From Streptomyces sp. HUAS ZL42 (GTDB taxonomy: Bacteria > Actinomycetota > Actinomycetes > Streptomycetales > Streptomycetaceae), in NCBI RefSeq assembly GCF_040782645.1, contig NZ_CP160403.1:4561001-4625000 (forward strand): 64,000 nucleotides of DNA, given 5' to 3'. Positions 33,277-41,475 of this stretch are shown one piece after another. Position 1 is the stretch's first letter, and each line of letters opens with the position of its first letter. The notes under the pieces are model-generated. The model searched no databases and was not told the origin of the DNA. It saw only the letters and a program-made list of their open reading frames with translations. Both the position numbers and the translations under genes were made by a program.

Positions 33277-33567
33277 TCAGCTGATCTGGGACAGCCCCTT
33301 CTGCAGGTCCTGCCAGTTCATCACCGGCGTGAAGTCCAGCTCGGCATCCCCTTCGAGGAAGAACGGCTCGGCGATCACCGGCATCTGGGCGCTGTCCTCC
33401 ATGTCGAAGACCATGTAGCACGTACGCTCGCCGTGGTCCGTGGTGAAGTAGGCGGCCTCAGGCTTGATCTTCTCCAGCGCGCCCTGGAGCAGCTCGGGCA
33501 GCTTGCCGCTGCGTATGAGCTCGTTCGTCTTGTCCGTGTCGAAGGACGCCTTGAGCAACACGCGCAT
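33277..33567 (-). CDS. Small dimeric alpha-beta barrel-like hypothetical protein
   Basis: 96 residues; ATG 33567 has GGGGTGAG upstream. The pattern MRVLLKASFDTDKTNELIRS, then YFTTDHGERTCYMVFDMEDS and VIAEPFFLEGDAELDFTPVM is a ferredoxin-like alpha+beta unit of the DUF3303/stress-responsive barrel type. No catalytic residues can be named. It ends 10 bases from the convergent TTG-start gene. Confidence 0.72.
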   Translation of the reverse strand: MRVLLKASFDTDKTNELIRSGKLPELLQGALEKIKPEAAYFTTDHGERTCYMVFDMEDSAQMPVIAEPFFLEGDAELDFTPVMNWQDLQKGLSQIS

Positions 33568-33671
33568 CCCACTCACCCCTGTTCTCACGATGCACACACA
33601 CCTGCTCCAGAATATGCCCGTTTGGGACTTTTCTCCTGCGGATCATGCGGCAGGCGCCGGGGAACGACGCC

Positions 33672-33699
33672 GGGGAGGGCACCCACGGGCACCCTCCCC
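33672..33699. terminator. Hairpin next to peptidoglycan-binding remnant
   Basis: GGGGAGGG pairs with CCCTCCCC around a 12-base loop, just beyond the stop of the remnant at 33719. It is likely the old terminator of that gene. Confidence 0.5.
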
Positions 33700-33718
33700 T
33701 TCGTTCACCGCGTACGGC

Positions 33719-33930
33719 TCAGAACTTGCCCGCGTTGAGGGCCCGTTGGATGTGGGACGGGTGGTGTCCGGACCCCACTGGCCGTCGACGCCCGAACCCA
33801 CCTTCTTCTGCAGGGCCTTGATCGTGTTCGGGCCGACGACGCCGTCCACGGCCAGCTTCGCACCGTGCGAATTGAGCGCGCGTGAAAAGGTGAGGGGACG
33901 GGGCAACCCTTCCCCCGCCTCATGAGTCAC
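33719..33930 (-). pseudogene. Peptidoglycan-binding domain remnant
   Basis: The minus frame contains AKLAVDGVVGPNTIKALQKK, then VDGQWGPDT, two half-repeats of a PG_binding_1 domain (the D-G-x-x-G-P-x-T motif). A shift in frame then gives SHIQRALNAGKF and a stop at 33719, the expected end of such a protein. The N-terminal catalytic or signal part is gone. Confidence 0.75.
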
Positions 33931-33989
33931 ACGGGCGGCACCTGTTTCACATGTTTTCCTTTGGTCCGGAAGGGGCCCCGCTCTCTGTG

Positions 33990-36044
33990 ATGACTCGTAC
34001 CCGGCTGACCGCGACGGCGGCGACGGCCGCCCTCGCCGCCACCGTCGGCCTGATGACCGCCGCCCCTGCCTCCGCGGCAGTCACCTGCACCTCTCCCGTC
34101 TGGAGGGCGCAGTACTTCGGCAACTCCACCTTCAGCGGCACGCCGAAGCTGACCGCCTGCGACTCCGCCATCGCCGAGAACTACGGGTACGGCGACCCGG
34201 CTGGCGTCACGCTGCCCAAGGACAACTTCTCCGTCCGCTGGTCCCTCACCCGGGACTTCGGCTCGGGCGGTCCCTTCCGGCTCTCCGCCGCCACGCAGGA
34301 CGGCATGCGCGTCTACCTCGACGGTGTGCGGAAGATCGACCTGTGGAAGAACGTCTCCACCACCGCCCGCAAGACCGTCGACCTGAGCATCCCGGCCGGC
34401 AAGCACACGCTCCGCGTGGACTACGTTGCCTGGACCGGCTACGCCTACGCCGGGTTCACGTACGCCCCGCGTACCGAGGCCGCCGTCGACACGGTCAAGC
34501 CGCTCGCCCCGACCGGCCTCACCGCCGCGTACAACGGGGACACCACGAAGACCACCCTGCGCTGGGCCGCGAACAAGGAGATGGACCTCGCCGGTTACCG
34601 CGTGTACCGCCGGCTGAGCACCACTCAGTGGGCGAAGGTCAGCGGCTCGTCGCTGCTCACCTCCCCGTCCTTCGTGGACGCGACGCCCGCCACCGGCCAG
34701 ACCTTCCTGTACGAGGTCCGCGCCGTCGACAAGGCGGGCCGCGAGTCCGCCGGCAGCCTCGACGTCACCGCTGCGACCGTGGACCGCACGGGCCCGGCGG
34801 CGCCGACCGGTCTCACGGTCGTCAGCGACGCCTGGTGGGCCACCCTGGCCTGGCAGGGGGCCGCCGACGCCGCGAAGTACGAGGTGTACGCCGCCTCCGC
34901 GGCCACCGGCCCGTTCGAGCTGCTGGGCACGACGACCACGACGTCGTACCGCACCAGCGCACCCGAGAACACCGCCCGCTACTACCGGGTCCGCGCCCTC
35001 GACGCGCTCGGCAACCCGTCGGCGTACGCCGCCGTCACCGGCGACGGCGTCGACCGGACACCGCCGAAGTCCCCGACCTCCCTCGAAGCCATCGCCGAAG
35101 TCGGCTACACCCACCTGTACTGGAAGCAGCCCGACGGCTTCTACGAGGACTTCGACAACGGCGGGACCTACCACGTCTACCGCTCGCCCGGCAAGACCCT
35201 CGACCCGGCCGCGCTCACCCGCGTGACCTGCGCCGCCGAGGAGAGCGACGAGACCAGCACCGGCGGCGTCTGCCACGACCTGGACATGCCCGAGGGCACG
35301 TACGTGACGTATGCGGTCGCGGCGGTGGACCCGGCCGGCAACGAGTCGGCGCTGTCCGCCCCGCTGGTCGTGCGCACCGGCGACCGCGTCGCGCCCGGCC
35401 CGGTCACCGGCGTGAAGGCCACCCCGCGCGCCGACGGCGTGCTGATGAGCTGGGCGGCCTCGCCCGAGGACGACGTCGAGCGGTACGTGGGCTGGACCGG
35501 CACCCGGCAGGCCGACGGCACGGTCGAGTGGCTCACCGTGGCCTCCTGCCGGGAGGGCACGAGCGACCCGCTCGCGGTCCTCTGCGGCGAACTGCCGGAC
35601 GGCGAGACGTACGTGTACGCGATCGTTGCCAAGGACCGCTGGGGCAACGTGCTGCCCCCGAGCGACCCGAAGGTCACGGTCGTCGAGGCCACCGAGCTGG
35701 ACGTCCGGCCGTCCGTGACGGTCACCCGGGACTGGAACCTCGGCAGCATGGGCTACGGCACCGTGATCGGCGGACCCGACCAGGACGGGCCGTCCATCAG
35801 CTGGCGGTGCGACAATACGGCCGAGTGCGACACCGTCGCGGGCTACCGGGTCAGCCGGTGGAACGCGGACACGAAGGCGTACGAGCCGCTGCACGCCGGA
35901 CTGCTGCCGGCGGAGACCCGTGCCTACACGGACACCACGGCCGCGCGGGGGGCCACGTACTTCTACACGCTGGAGGCGGTGCGCGCCGACGGCAGCGTCG
36001 CGGGGACGCACGTGTGGAGCTGCGTCTTCCAGGACCGCGTCTAG
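33990..36044 (+). CDS. Secreted PA14-like plus multi-FN3 protein
   Basis: 684 residues. A signal peptide (MTRTRLTATAATAALAATVG, cleavage after APASA, about residue 32) precedes a PA14-like domain (VWRAQYFGNSTFSGTP, SVRWSLTRDFGSGGPFRLSA, DGMRVYLDGVRKIDLW). About five fibronectin III units follow, each starting P-x-x-PTGLTA or similar (LAPTGLTAAYNGDT, AAPTGLTVVSDAWW, KSPTSLEAIAEVGY, PGPVTGVKATPRAD). It is extracellular, probably binding polysaccharide or the cell wall. It has no enzyme domain. A broken paralogue lies at 3496-4444. An in-frame GTG at 33987 is an alternative start. Confidence 0.88.
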   Translation: MTRTRLTATAATAALAATVGLMTAAPASAAVTCTSPVWRAQYFGNSTFSGTPKLTACDSAIAENYGYGDPAGVTLPKDNFSVRWSLTRDFGSGGPFRLSAATQDGMRVYLDGVRKIDLWKNVSTTARKTVDLSIPAGKHTLRVDYVAWTGYAYAGFTYAPRTEAAVDTVKPLAPTGLTAAYNGDTTKTTLRWAANKEMDLAGYRVYRRLSTTQWAKVSGSSLLTSPSFVDATPATGQTFLYEVRAVDKAGRESAGSLDVTAATVDRTGPAAPTGLTVVSDAWWATLAWQGAADAAKYEVYAASAATGPFELLGTTTTTSYRTSAPENTARYYRVRALDALGNPSAYAAVTGDGVDRTPPKSPTSLEAIAEVGYTHLYWKQPDGFYEDFDNGGTYHVYRSPGKTLDPAALTRVTCAAEESDETSTGGVCHDLDMPEGTYVTYAVAAVDPAGNESALSAPLVVRTGDRVAPGPVTGVKATPRADGVLMSWAASPEDDVERYVGWTGTRQADGTVEWLTVASCREGTSDPLAVLCGELPDGETYVYAIVAKDRWGNVLPPSDPKVTVVEATELDVRPSVTVTRDWNLGSMGYGTVIGGPDQDGPSISWRCDNTAECDTVAGYRVSRWNADTKAYEPLHAGLLPAETRAYTDTTAARGATYFYTLEAVRADGSVAGTHVWSCVFQDRV

Positions 36045-36314
36045 TAGTTCGTCTTCCACGGCACCTCACCGTCGCCGCGCTCTGGTTCCGGCTTCGTCCG
36101 TGATCCGCCGGCCAGAACCTGACGGTGAGGTGCTCGAAAACCGGTGGAGCAGCGCCGCTGTGCGCCATTACCGTGCTGCCGAACCAAGTCGTCTGGTCAA
36201 GGACGTGCCGTTGTACACCCTGTGAGACCTCCCAAGCGCTGATCTGTCGCGCGTCGCGCATGTGCGCCGCGCTGCTTTTTGCTGCGGACTTCTCACTGAA
36301 ACCGGTGTACTTCT

Positions 36315-36863
36315 GTGCTCGAAAACTGGGTGGTCGTACCCATCTGCCTGCCGCTTGTTCTGCGCCGTTGCCACGCCTGCGCGTCCGAGCGCTTCCGGGC
36401 CAACGGCAAATTCCGCGTCAACGCCAACCACAAGCTCATCGACGCCTGGCTCCTCGCGCTCTGCACCGCTTGCGGGGCAACCACGAAGCTCACGGTCCTG
36501 GAGCGGATGAACGTGCGCTCCGTACGACCCGAGCTGCTGGACCGGCTGCATGACAACGACCCTGGTCTGGCCGCCGAGTTGCTCCAGGATCCGGTCGTGC
36601 GGCGCCGTAATCGCATCGCCCTCGACTGGGACGACGCCTGGCGTCTCGACACCGGCGGATCGGATCACCCGGACCGTGAGGTGATCGACGTCTCGGTCCG
36701 CTTCGCGGCGCGGATCCCTGTCCGGCCGGTGCGGCTGGTCGCCGAAGGCTGCGGTCTTTCGCGGGCCGAGGTCGAGAGACTGATCACGGAGGGGAAGCTC
36801 GTTTCGGCAGTCCGGCTGAGCGGCAAGCTCTCCGGCGACTTCACCTTCACGCTCAAGCGCTGA
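36315..36863 (+). CDS. DUF1062 protein with CxxC pairs
   Basis: 182 residues, GTG start. The N-terminal zinc-ribbon-like part has RRCHACASERFR and LLALCTACGATTKLTV, two CxxC pairs about 30 residues apart. A basic middle (RRRNRIALDWDDAWRL) and an S4-like C-terminal segment (GLSRAEVERLITEGKLVSAV) follow, suggesting RNA binding. A short duplicate of its first bases (GTGCTCGAAAAC) occurs at 36130. The function is unknown. Confidence 0.8.
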   Translation: MLENWVVVPICLPLVLRRCHACASERFRANGKFRVNANHKLIDAWLLALCTACGATTKLTVLERMNVRSVRPELLDRLHDNDPGLAAELLQDPVVRRRNRIALDWDDAWRLDTGGSDHPDREVIDVSVRFAARIPVRPVRLVAEGCGLSRAEVERLITEGKLVSAVRLSGKLSGDFTFTLKR

Positions 36864-36912
36864 CCCCTCCTCGGAACCAGGGGCCTGTCCGGCGAGATCC
36901 GCCGGGCAGGTC

Positions 36913-37812
36913 CTAGGGGCGGCCCTGCCGCGCGGCCGTGCGCAGCGCTGCGATGACGGCCGTGGTCGTCGGGTTCGCGGTCTCGGTGTGACGCGTCGCG
37001 GCGAACAGCAGGCGCAGGATCGGGCGATCCTCGATGGGCGCCGTGCGGATTCCGGGCGTGGCCGGGTCGATTGCGGTCCGGGGGACGAGCGCGGTGGCGA
37101 GGCCGGCCCGTGCGAGGGTGAGCTGGGCGACGATGTCGGCCGTGATGTAGCGCGCCGTGGGTGTGAAGCCGGCCTGGTGGCAGGCCTGCAGGATGGCCTG
37201 CCCGCACTCCGTGGTCGGCGGCGGCACGGCGAGGCTGTGCGTTGCGAGTTCCCGCAGAGTGACGGACCGCCCGTCGGATCGGTCCGCAGCGGTGACGACG
37301 AGCAGCGGATCGTCGAGCAGTGGGGAGAGCTCGATGCCGCTGGGTGTGGCATCGGGCAGGTGGTGATACCGCTGCCCCAGCACCACATCGACGGTACCGA
37401 GGGCGAGTTCCCGCAGTTGCGCCTGGTCGGTGACCAGGCAGGTCACGGTGAGCTGCGGGTGGGCTGAGCCCAGTGCGGTCAGTGCGGGGGCGACGATCCG
37501 GGCGACGGTCGACGGCAAAGCGGCGAGCGTGGCGGTGGCACCGACGGTGCCCTTGACCGCCGCGACGGCGCTCTCGGCCTCCTGCACGGCGGCGAGGATC
37601 CGGTCGGTGTGTTCGAGGAGCACCCGGCCCGCCTCAGTCAGTGCCACGGTTCGCCCGTCGGGGCGCAGCAGATCGACTCCCACGTCACGCCGCAGCGCGG
37701 ACAACTGCTGGGACACGGCACCCGCGGAAAGGGCCAGTGACTGGGCGGCCGCGGCGATGGAGCCGCGGGCGGCAACGGTCTTGAGCATGTGCAGTCGGCG
37801 GACATCCAGCAT
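36913..37812 (-). CDS. LysR family transcriptional regulator
   Basis: 299 residues. The HTH is at residues 1-60 (RRLHMLKTVAARGSIAAAAQ, then SLALSAGAVSQQLSALRRDV); the ligand-binding domain starts near residue 90 (GATATLAALPSTVARIVAPA) and contains DVVLGQRYHHLPD. It is divergent from a SCO6745-family gene, the usual arrangement for a LysR regulator and its target. Confidence 0.9.
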   Translation of the reverse strand: MLDVRRLHMLKTVAARGSIAAAAQSLALSAGAVSQQLSALRRDVGVDLLRPDGRTVALTEAGRVLLEHTDRILAAVQEAESAVAAVKGTVGATATLAALPSTVARIVAPALTALGSAHPQLTVTCLVTDQAQLRELALGTVDVVLGQRYHHLPDATPSGIELSPLLDDPLLVVTAADRSDGRSVTLRELATHSLAVPPPTTECGQAILQACHQAGFTPTARYITADIVAQLTLARAGLATALVPRTAIDPATPGIRTAPIEDRPILRLLFAATRHTETANPTTTAVIAALRTAARQGRP

Positions 37813-37824
37813 GACTCGATAGTT

Positions 37825-37837
37825 TACCTAATGGGTA
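37825..37837. promoter_or_regulatory. Candidate LysR operator
   Basis: TACC-TAATG-GGTA, a short AT-centred palindrome in the otherwise GC-rich 79-base divergent spacer, lies just upstream of the LysR start. It is probably the regulator's binding site. Confidence 0.5.
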
Positions 37838-37891
37838 CCATGAGAAATCATCCCCTTGACCTGTTGAGTCATGGTGGGCGATCTTCGGCGC

Positions 37892-38629
37892 ATGGAGATC
37901 TTCGACTGCGTCACCGCTGTTGCCCGGCCCATCCACGATTTCGGTGACGAGTTCATGTCCGACGAGGCGACCGCCGCCGTGGGCGTGCGTGCCGGGTTTC
38001 CGCCTGGGCGCGGCTTCTACTGCCGCGGCCGGTTCGGGGTGCTCGGCGAGGCATCGGTCCCGGTGGTCCAAGCTGTACAGGGCTTCCTCGGCCCCCACCT
38101 GGTCACCACGGGCTGGCTGGCGGGACGACCCGTGATGCCGGCGGAGGAAGCCGCCGCCTGCTATGCGCAGGCTGTCCGGAAGTGGGGTCGGGCCAACATC
38201 CCCGCCGACGTCGACGTCGAGCACTTCAACCGCTTGGCACAGCAGCTGATCGACGCCGCCGACGCCGAGGCACTGCCCCTCTTCGCCGGCTGGCGCGCGC
38301 AGCCCAGCCCTGCCGACGACCCGGTCGGTGCGGCCATGCAGCGCATCCACGTCCTGCGGGAACACCGCGGCGCCTGCCATCTGGCTGCGGTGCGCCTGTG
38401 CGGGCTGAGCGCCCGGGACGCCATGGTCATCAACCTCGGCGTCGAGCAGGCAACCCGCTATGGCTGGCCGGAGCCGCAACCCGTCGCAGCGACCCTGATC
38501 CCCCGATGGCACCGGGCCGAGCAACTCACCGACGAGTTGCAGGCGCCGCTCTACGCCACACTGACCGATCGGCAACGCACCGAATTCGCCCATCTCGTCA
38601 AGGCGTTGACCGGCTCCCCGACCCCGTGA
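37892..38629 (+). CDS. SCO6745 family protein
   Basis: 245 residues. The family features are a helical bundle with ARPIHDFGDEFMSDEATAAV near the start, RGFYCRGRFGVLGEASVPVV, and the later HVLREHRGACHLAAVRLCGL. Function is unknown; members often resemble small-molecule-binding proteins. ATG 37892 was chosen because the conserved block begins shortly after; an in-frame ATG at 37871 would add seven residues. Likely regulated by the divergent LysR protein. Confidence 0.8.
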   Translation: MEIFDCVTAVARPIHDFGDEFMSDEATAAVGVRAGFPPGRGFYCRGRFGVLGEASVPVVQAVQGFLGPHLVTTGWLAGRPVMPAEEAAACYAQAVRKWGRANIPADVDVEHFNRLAQQLIDAADAEALPLFAGWRAQPSPADDPVGAAMQRIHVLREHRGACHLAAVRLCGLSARDAMVINLGVEQATRYGWPEPQPVAATLIPRWHRAEQLTDELQAPLYATLTDRQRTEFAHLVKALTGSPTP

Positions 38630-38833
38630 CGAGACGTCGAGAACGCCAACAGGAACCGGCAGACAGCCTCGGAACACCGCCGTCCGTCGTGCACCGGCCA
38701 CCGGTGCGTCCGGGTTCGGCGCTGTTGCTTCCCGTGGCGGGATCAGTCGTTCCTCCGGGCCATGGATCGGAAAGAGCCGGTCAACGGAGCACCGTCGTCC
38801 GCGTGTTGCGCGGCTGTGGCATGATCGCTGGTC

Positions 38834-39646
38834 ATGCGCAGCTCCCGGATCGGACGGTGGGCGGCCGCCGCCGTCGTACCCGCGTTCGCCGTTCTGTCGC
38901 TGACCGTCGGGCCCCGTTTCCTGGAGGACGTCATGGGAATCGGAACCGACGAGGTTGCGGGCTCCGCGGCCTTCGCCGGTGCCTGGAAGGCGGGTCTGGA
39001 CGAGGACAGCCCTCTGGTGAGCATCCGGCTGGACGTCCTCCCCGGCGCCCGTGCGGGCGAGAAGGGCGCCACGGTCCTCTCGGCCACCCGCGACACGGTC
39101 TGTTCGGGCCGCGCGACGGTGAAGTCCCGGTCCGAGGACACGCTGGTGCTCGGCGGGTTCGACATGCGCCGGATCGGGCCGGGGGCCACCTCCGGGTCGT
39201 ACGCCTGCGGGCTCCCCGCCACCATGAAGCTGGTGTCGGATCCCCACGGCGGAATCATGTGGGAGCCGGCGGCCCTGACCTCTGTCGAGGTCGATCGCGC
39301 CCTGCCCGCGTCGGTCCAGGTCCCCGACGCCTTCCTGGGTGAGTGGTACGCCTCCCGGGGCAGCCTGCAGGTGACCGTCCGCCGTGGTGCGGCGGGCTCG
39401 CTCGCCGTCCACGGCGTCGACGAGCGGGACGGGCGGCACTGCGAGTGGGAGGCCGCGCTCCTGGACGTCGGTCGCCGGACGATCGCCACGACCGGAGCGC
39501 ACGTCATCAAGGAGGAGTCGGACGCGGCGTGCGCCTCCGCGAACCACGCGTACCTCTACGACATCGAGGGCAGCGGCGACACCGCCACCCTCAGCCGGCA
39601 CTCCGACGCCGAGCCCGACGCGCTGACGCTCCGCCGCCGACCCTGA
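38834..39646 (+). CDS. Secreted protein with two kinase-sensor-like domains
   Basis: 270 residues. An N-terminal signal or anchor helix (AAAAVVPAFAVLSLTV) is followed by two similar units. Unit 1 runs from SAAFAGAWKAGL through DTVCSGRATVK to GSYACGLPATMKL. Unit 2 runs from PDAFLGEWYASR through GRHCEWEAALLD to DAACASANHAYLY. Each has the order (F/Y)xGxW, Cys, Cys seen in the extracellular domain of the Ser/Thr kinase at 24337-26268 (YLGTW, YHCEFAAEL, LSSCSPG). The protein may thus be an extracytoplasmic ligand-binding or decoy protein. No known enzyme motif is seen. Confidence 0.75.
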   Translation: MRSSRIGRWAAAAVVPAFAVLSLTVGPRFLEDVMGIGTDEVAGSAAFAGAWKAGLDEDSPLVSIRLDVLPGARAGEKGATVLSATRDTVCSGRATVKSRSEDTLVLGGFDMRRIGPGATSGSYACGLPATMKLVSDPHGGIMWEPAALTSVEVDRALPASVQVPDAFLGEWYASRGSLQVTVRRGAAGSLAVHGVDERDGRHCEWEAALLDVGRRTIATTGAHVIKEESDAACASANHAYLYDIEGSGDTATLSRHSDAEPDALTLRRRP

Positions 39647-39662
39647 CCGGCGCCCCGTCGGC

Positions 39663-39719
39663 TCAGGTGGACTCCCGCACCACCAGCCGGCACGGCACCG
39701 TGTGCTGGTCCTCGCACAG
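39663..39719 (-). pseudogene. LacI-family regulator C-terminal scrap
   Basis: The minus frame ends DQHTVPCRLVVREST followed by a stop, the typical last strand of LacI/GalR regulators (xxPxxLVVRxST). Only about 18 codons remain. Confidence 0.55.
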
Positions 39720-39764
39720 CGCTACGTGGCCGCGGGTGTGACCGCGGGCGCGGTGAAGGACTGA

Positions 39765-39898
39765 TCGCCAACTACAACAGCGGCCTGCTGCTGGGCGTCA
39801 ACGGCATGAGCACGTCGTCGGGCGCCCAGGTCCTGCAGTGGTCGGACAACGGCACCGCGGACCATCTGTGGAGGCTGACGGCGCGCTGGTCCGCGTAG
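39765..39898 (+). pseudogene. Ricin-type lectin (CBM13) C-terminal remnant
   Basis: The plus frame reads IANYNSGLLLGVNGMSTSSG, then AQVLQWSDNGTADHLWRL and a stop, one beta-trefoil subdomain with the Q-x-W motif of carbohydrate-binding ricin lectins usually found at the C-terminus of secreted glycosidases. The catalytic part is gone. It faces the LacI scrap, as if a regulator plus glycosidase pair had been deleted. A perfect terminator follows. Confidence 0.75.
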
Positions 39899-39903
39899 AG
39901 GCA

Positions 39904-39942
39904 CCTGTGCCCCTGGCCGATGTCGGTGGCCAGGGGCACAGG
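39904..39942. terminator. Perfect 15-bp hairpin terminator
   Basis: CCTGTGCCCCTGGCC pairs exactly with GGCCAGGGGCACAGG around a 9-base loop. It follows the ricin-lectin remnant and sits before the purA stop on the other strand, so it can serve both directions. Confidence 0.85.
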
Positions 39943-39995
39943 CATGTCCTGAGGCGGATCCGTGACTATCCGCTACTCATCGCGACTATCCATGA

Positions 39996-41279
39996 CTAAA
40001 GGAACGAGTTGATCTCGATCGTCTCGTCGCGGCCCGGTCCCACGCCGATCGCGGAGATCGGGGCGCCGGACATCTCCTCGAGCGCCTTGACGTAGTCCTG
40101 GGCGTTCTTGGGGAGGTCGGAGAACGTCTTGGCCTTCGAGATGTCCTCGTTCCAGCCCGGCAGGTACTCGTAGACCGGCTTCGCGTGGTGGAAGTCCGTC
40201 TGGGAGTACGGGAGCTCCTCGACGCGCCTGCCGTCGATCTCGTACGCCACGCAGACCGGGATCTGCTCCCAGCCGGTGAGGACGTCGAGCTTCGTCAGGA
40301 AGAAGTCCGTCAGACCGTTGACCCTCGTCGCGTACCGCGCGATCACCGCGTCGAACCAGCCGCAGCGGCGGTCACGGCCGGTGGTGACACCCCGCTCGCC
40401 GCCGATGCGGCGCAGGGCCTCGCCGTCCTTGTCGAACAGCTCGGTGGGGAACGGGCCCGAGCCGACGCGGGTCGTGTACGCCTTCAGGATGCCGATGACC
40501 CGGCTGATCTTCGTCGGGCCGACGCCGGCGCCGGTGCAGGCACCGCCAGCGGTGGGGTTGCTGGAGGTGACGAAGGGGTACGTTCCGTGGTCGATGTCGA
40601 GCAGCGTGCCCTGGCCGCCCTCGAACAGGACCACCTTGCCGTCCTCGAGCGCCTGGTTGAGCACGAGAACCGTGTCGGCGACGTACGGCGCGAGCTTGTC
40701 GGCGTAGGTCAGCAGCTCCTCGACTACCTGGTCGACGGCGATCGCGCGCCGGTTGTAGAGCTTGGTGAGGATCTGGTTCTTGACGTCGAGGGCCGCCTCG
40801 ACCTTCTGCGTGAGGATCGACTCGTCGTACAGGTCCTGGACCCGGATACCGACGCGGTTGATCTTGTCGGCGTAGGTCGGTCCGATGCCCCGCCCGGTCG
40901 TGCCGATCTTGCGCTTCCCGAGGAAGCGTTCCGTCACCTTGTCGACGGTGACGTTGTACGGCGTGATGATGTGGGCGTTTCCGCTGATCAGGAGCTTGGA
41001 CGTGTCGACGCCTCGCTCGTTCAGCCCACTCAGCTCGGAGAGCAGGACCGACGGGTCGACGACGACGCCGTTGCCGATGACCGGGATGCACCCCGGGGAC
41101 AGGATTCCGGAAGGGAGGAGGTGCAGTGCATACTTCTGGTCGCCCACGACCACCGTGTGGCCGGCGTTGTTGCCGCCCTGGTATCGCACTACATAGTCCA
41201 CCGAGCCACCGAGTAGATCGGTCGCCTTTCCCTTGCCTTCGTCACCCCACTGAGCACCGAGCAGCACAAGTGCGGGCAC
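39996..41279 (-). CDS. purA: Adenylosuccinate synthetase
   Basis: 427 residues, GTG start with SD GGAAGGGG about 9 bases upstream. It makes adenylosuccinate from IMP, aspartate and GTP, the first step to AMP. The P-loop-like [16 protein letters not shown] is at residues 8-23; the IMP/GTP segments include [37 protein letters not shown] and [18 protein letters not shown]. Full length. A hairpin lies in the divergent spacer upstream. Confidence 0.97.
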   Translation of the reverse strand: MPALVLLGAQWGDEGKGKATDLLGGSVDYVVRYQGGNNAGHTVVVGDQKYALHLLPSGILSPGCIPVIGNGVVVDPSVLLSELSGLNERGVDTSKLLISGNAHIITPYNVTVDKVTERFLGKRKIGTTGRGIGPTYADKINRVGIRVQDLYDESILTQKVEAALDVKNQILTKLYNRRAIAVDQVVEELLTYADKLAPYVADTVLVLNQALEDGKVVLFEGGQGTLLDIDHGTYPFVTSSNPTAGGACTGAGVGPTKISRVIGILKAYTTRVGSGPFPTELFDKDGEALRRIGGERGVTTGRDRRCGWFDAVIARYATRVNGLTDFFLTKLDVLTGWEQIPVCVAYEIDGRRVEELPYSQTDFHHAKPVYEYLPGWNEDISKAKTFSDLPKNAQDYVKALEEMSGAPISAIGVGPGRDETIEINSFL

Positions 41280-41405
41280 GCGCGTACACCCCTTCCGGGC
41301 GGGGCATGTCCAAGGTCAGGGGCGTACGTGGCACGGCTCGTGCCTCGTACACCGGCGACCTTCGTTGGCCGCAACCCGTCGGACCGGATGCCCCGGAATA
41401 GACGA

Positions 41406-41433
41406 AGCCCCTGGCGCAATAGCGCAAGGGGCT
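41406..41433. terminator. Hairpin in the divergent purA / kinase-like spacer
   Basis: AGCCCCTGGCGC pairs with GCGCAAGGGGCT (one mismatch) around AATA. A terminator-like hairpin between two divergent genes is unexpected. It could be a leader attenuator for either gene. Confidence 0.45.
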
Positions 41434-41475
41434 CTTGCACAAAGATGCTACCCGAGGAAGCGAGGCAGGACCGAG

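Noticed and set aside
36913..37388. Possible alternative frames in the LysR gene region
   Set aside because: The LysR frame has full domain support; the others are shadows.
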